Under the pieces are notes generated by a model. It searched no databases and was not told where the DNA came from. It was given only the letters and a program-made list of their open reading frames with translations. The translations under genes and the position numbers were made by a program. A stretch of 64,000 nt of DNA from Glaciecola sp947496235 (lineage in GTDB: Bacteria; Pseudomonadota; Gammaproteobacteria; Enterobacterales; Alteromonadaceae), in NCBI RefSeq assembly GCF_050306235.1, contig NZ_JBLWFH010000001.1:372001-436000 (forward strand), given 5' to 3'. Shown piece by piece: positions 61,468 through 64,000 of this stretch; within the stretch, counting starts at the first letter, position 1; each line of letters begins with the position of its first letter.

Positions 61468-62661
61468 ATGAAACTTCGACAATTATTGTTTACGCTATGC
61501 TTCTGTACTCTGCTAGTAAATTGCGTCAACGCGAAGGATAAAATGTTAGTTGAAAAACAACACCATAACATAAAGAACTTTAACACCCATTTTGGGAAAA
61601 CAATCGCTGAGGTGAATGTAGGCTGGGAAAGTTATGGCAAGCTAAATGATGACAAATCAAACGCAATTTTAATCACACACTTTTTTACCGGTAATAGCCA
61701 CGCGGCTGGGGTTTATTCGGAAGATGATGAAGAGCCAGGATACTGGGATAGCATCATTGGTCCCGGCAAGGCTATAGACACAGATAAATTCTTTGTCATT
61801 AGTGTGGATAGTTTAGTTAATATCAGTGCAAACAATCCAAAAGTGATTACCACTGGTCCTGCGTCCATAAATCCAGCGACAGGAAAGCCTTATGGTTTAG
61901 ATTTTCCAGTTGTTACTATGCGTGATTTTGTTAACGCACAGAAATCTGTTTTAGACAGTTTAGGTATTGAAAAGCTCTATGCAGTTGCTGGCCCTTCAAT
62001 GGGAAGCATGCAAGCTATTGAGTGGGCTAGTGCCTATCCAGATAAAGTTGAACGTATGATTTCTGTTATTGGCAGCGCGGGGGCTGATGCTTGGACTAAA
62101 GCTTTGTTGGATCAATGGACTTGGCCAATAAAGTCAGATCCTAATTGGCAACAAGGCAATTATTACAACGAACAACAAGAAAATTATCCAGTTCAAGGAC
62201 TCACCCTGGCCTTAGCGTTAATCACCCAAAGTGCACTTACTCCAGCATTTTTTAATTCTGTTGAAGATCAACTTGCTAAGATTTCTAAGCAACAACTAGC
62301 CTCCTCGGTCACTCAAGATACCGCCATTGTCAAATGGTTAATGGAAAGAGCTGGGGCTCGTGCAAACCAAATGGATGCAAATCATTTACTTTATTTGGTC
62401 AGAGCGAATCAATTATTTTTAACGGGTATGCAGTCCGACCTATCGTCAGGCCTTGAGCGAATCACAGCAAAAACACTGTTCATCACTGCGAAAACAGATT
62501 TGTTATTGATGCCCTATCACGCCGAACTAGCGTTTAATCAATTAACGTCCATGAATAAAGATACACAAATTGTCTACATTGATGGCCCTTTAGGGCATTT
62601 AGAAGGAGTAGCTGGAATACAAAAAGCAGCCACAGAAATTAAACAATTTTTACAGGACTAA
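61468..62661 (+). CDS. Exported homoserine-O-acetyltransferase-like alpha/beta hydrolase
   Basis: The 397-residue product has a signal peptide (MKLRQLLFTLCFCTLLVNCVNA) followed by a MetX-type alpha/beta-hydrolase. Motifs are THFFTGNSHAAG, TTGPASINPATGKPYG, the nucleophile Ser in AGPSMGSMQAIEWA, Asp in TAKTDLLL, and His in GPLGHLEG. MetX proteins are cytoplasmic and keep GHD-type His; here export and GHLE suggest a different, hydrolytic job. It lies 12 bases after the permease, so it may cleave hydroxybutyrate oligomers in the periplasm. That is inference. Confidence 0.75.
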   Translation: MKLRQLLFTLCFCTLLVNCVNAKDKMLVEKQHHNIKNFNTHFGKTIAEVNVGWESYGKLNDDKSNAILITHFFTGNSHAAGVYSEDDEEPGYWDSIIGPGKAIDTDKFFVISVDSLVNISANNPKVITTGPASINPATGKPYGLDFPVVTMRDFVNAQKSVLDSLGIEKLYAVAGPSMGSMQAIEWASAYPDKVERMISVIGSAGADAWTKALLDQWTWPIKSDPNWQQGNYYNEQQENYPVQGLTLALALITQSALTPAFFNSVEDQLAKISKQQLASSVTQDTAIVKWLMERAGARANQMDANHLLYLVRANQLFLTGMQSDLSSGLERITAKTLFITAKTDLLLMPYHAELAFNQLTSMNKDTQIVYIDGPLGHLEGVAGIQKAATEIKQFLQD

Positions 62662-62664
62662 TAT

Positions 62665-63666
62665 ATGCAAGGTTATTTAAAAAAATGTTCACTTGTAAGT
62701 CTGCTAGCAATATCGCCTTTTGTTGCCGCGCAAAAATTAGTGGTAGATCTCGATAACACTAGCATCTCGGGATTATCTTCTGGGGGTTATATGGCAACTC
62801 AATTTCAATTTGCACATGCTGAAACCTTAGTAGGTGCTGGAATTGTTGCTGCTGGCCCTTATTACTGTGCTCAAAATTCTATTTCTACTGCTCTTAGTGA
62901 ATGCGTCACAGCTACAACCGACGCCCTAGATCCACAAGTGTTGTTAGATTATGTTTCAGCGCAACAAGCGGCCGGCAATCTCGCAGATGAGGAAGCTTTA
63001 AAACAGCAAAATGTTTTCCTCCTACACGGAACCTTGGATGCTAAGATTAATCCTAAGGCTGCCAACTTGTTGCACGCACAATATCAATCAATTGGCGTAA
63101 ACAACCTTAAATTCGTAAACGACAAGGCATTCCCTCATTTATTACCTACTCTTAGCAATGGCGTAGAATGTACAGAATCAGCATCGCCATTTATTGGTGC
63201 TTGTGACTATGACGCTGCAGGTGAAATGCTTAAATTTATCTATCCGGACTTAGGCCCTAAAGGACAAGCTAAGAAAGAAAATTTGATCACCTTTGCGCAA
63301 AATGCATTAACCGACATAAAAGAAGCAGAAATGGGCGAAAAAGGTTTTGTATACGTACCAGATAGTTGCCAACAAGGTGAAACTTGTTCTGTGCATATTA
63401 GTTTGCACGGTTGCAATCAAAATCAAGAAGATGTGGGTGATGCATATGCCTGGCAGTCAGGGTACAACGACTGGGCAGAAAGCAATCACTTGATTGTATT
63501 ATATCCGCAGACTAAAAAGTCTAAAATGTTTCCACTTAATCCCCAAGGTTGTTGGGATTGGTGGGGCTACACAGGCAGCGAATTTGCAACTAAGCAAGGT
63601 AAACAAATTACAGCTATCTATAATTTGCTAAACGCATTAACAAATATCGATGTTAAGGATCTTTAA
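62665..63666 (+). CDS. Secreted poly(3-hydroxybutyrate) depolymerase
   Basis: The 333-residue product has a signal peptide (ending near VAA-Q) and resembles the fungal-type (Penicillium funiculosum) PHB depolymerase, a circularly permuted alpha/beta-hydrolase. The lipase box GLSSGGYMA comes early (near residue 37), then Asp in HGTLDAKINP, His in FPHLLP, and late conserved SLHGCNQ, LYPQT and GCWDWWGY blocks. It cleaves PHB to monomer and oligomers outside the cell or in the periplasm. It lies 3 bases after the esterase gene and 3 bases before the dehydrogenase. Confidence 0.85.
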   Translation: MQGYLKKCSLVSLLAISPFVAAQKLVVDLDNTSISGLSSGGYMATQFQFAHAETLVGAGIVAAGPYYCAQNSISTALSECVTATTDALDPQVLLDYVSAQQAAGNLADEEALKQQNVFLLHGTLDAKINPKAANLLHAQYQSIGVNNLKFVNDKAFPHLLPTLSNGVECTESASPFIGACDYDAAGEMLKFIYPDLGPKGQAKKENLITFAQNALTDIKEAEMGEKGFVYVPDSCQQGETCSVHISLHGCNQNQEDVGDAYAWQSGYNDWAESNHLIVLYPQTKKSKMFPLNPQGCWDWWGYTGSEFATKQGKQITAIYNLLNALTNIDVKDL

Positions 63667-63669
63667 ACA

Positions 63670-64000
63670 ATGAGCAAATACAATATTCTCATTACTGGTG
63701 CAGCAAGTGGCATTGGCTTCGGAATAGCTGAATACTTAGGTAAACAAGGGCATCACATTATTGTTGCAGACATTAATATGGAAGCAGCGCAGTCAGCGAC
63801 AGAAGATTTAAGCGCAGCAGGAATTTCTGCCAGTGCCGTTGCCGTAGATGTGTGTAATGCGTCTGAAGTGTCTGAATTGCCCGAAAAATTGAAAAACACA
63901 CCTGTGGACGTTCTGATTAATAATGCAGGTATTCAACATGTAAGCAAAATAGAAGACTTCCCCCCTGAAAAATGGCAATTATTGATTAACATCATGCTTG
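63670..64000 (+). CDS. 3-hydroxybutyrate dehydrogenase-like SDR (partial)
   Basis: Only the first 110 codons are present before the window ends. The N-terminus is a short-chain dehydrogenase: cofactor motif ITGAASGIGFGIA (TGxxxGxG), a following acidic residue (ADIN) typical of NAD preference, and NNAG. The context (PHB depolymerase, permease) and similarity to BdhA make D-3-hydroxybutyrate dehydrogenase, which yields acetoacetate, the best call, but the catalytic YxxxK part lies outside the window. Confidence 0.75.
   Translation, partial: MSKYNILITGAASGIGFGIAEYLGKQGHHIIVADINMEAAQSATEDLSAAGISASAVAVDVCNASEVSELPEKLKNTPVDVLINNAGIQHVSKIEDFPPEKWQLLINIML

Noticed and set aside
1..64000. CRISPR arrays, insertion sequences and long direct repeats
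   Set aside because: None was found on reading both strands; repeated segments are explained by related domains such as the two prepilins and GGDEF proteins.

Overview
The window looks like chromosomal DNA of a marine gammaproteobacterium of the order Alteromonadales (Alteromonadaceae such as Paraglaciecola, Glaciecola or Aliiglaciecola). This is inferred from gene order (leuS-lptE-holA, rsfS-rlmH-mrdA-rodA-rlpA-dacA-ybeD-lipB-lipA, and dapB-carA-carB-greA beside grpE-dnaK-dnaJ), from AT-leaning composition, and from a TonB-dependent receptor locus and several c-di-GMP proteins. No insertion sequence, prophage, integrase or CRISPR array was seen.

Layout. 1-9.7 kb (+): end of leuS, then envelope and cell-shape genes (lptE, mrdA, rodA, rlpA, dacA), holA, ribosome genes (rsfS, rlmH) and lipoate synthesis (lipB, lipA), closed by a terminator. 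9.7-11.6 kb: pckA behind a perfect HexR-type palindrome. 11.6-16.8 kb: a ThrE-type exporter (-) and a tight three-gene (+) operon: GCS2-type amide ligase, aspartoacylase-like deacylase, and RoxA ribosomal oxygenase. 16.8-21.8 kb (-): secreted S9 peptidase, a D-serine-dehydratase-type PLP enzyme, and a FapA-family protein. 22-36 kb is the accessory part: a multi-receiver hybrid kinase overlapping a REC-GGDEF-EAL protein, a lipase-like protein, a large ATPase/TPR protein fused to a cysteine-cluster domain, two prepilins around a PEP-CTERM-like secreted protein, and a TPR diguanylate cyclase. 36.2-52.3 kb (mostly -): tRNA-Pro(GGG), a nitrilase-family amidase, greA, carB, carA, dapB, a cytochrome b/c' pair, a pqi operon with two half-size pqiA genes, and dnaJ, dnaK, grpE with sigma-32-type promoters.

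52.4-64 kb looks like a poly-3-hydroxybutyrate / 3-hydroxybutyrate utilisation locus. It holds a transporter-fused hybrid kinase and a LuxR-type response regulator resembling the CrbS/CrbR acetate-responsive pair. Between them lies a membrane protein with a degenerate GGDEF domain. Next come a TonB-dependent receptor and, divergently, a GntP permease, an exported MetX-like hydrolase, a secreted PHB depolymerase and the start of a 3-hydroxybutyrate dehydrogenase, which runs off the window. The proposed flow is extracellular polymer cleavage, outer-membrane uptake of oligomers, periplasmic hydrolysis, import of the monomer, and oxidation to acetoacetate.

The observations most worth checking are the ATPase-TPR-cysteine-cluster fusion, the ligase/deacylase/oxygenase operon, the PHB locus with its degenerate GGDEF partner, and the HexR-type site at pckA. 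All calls come from reading the sequence; no database search was run.
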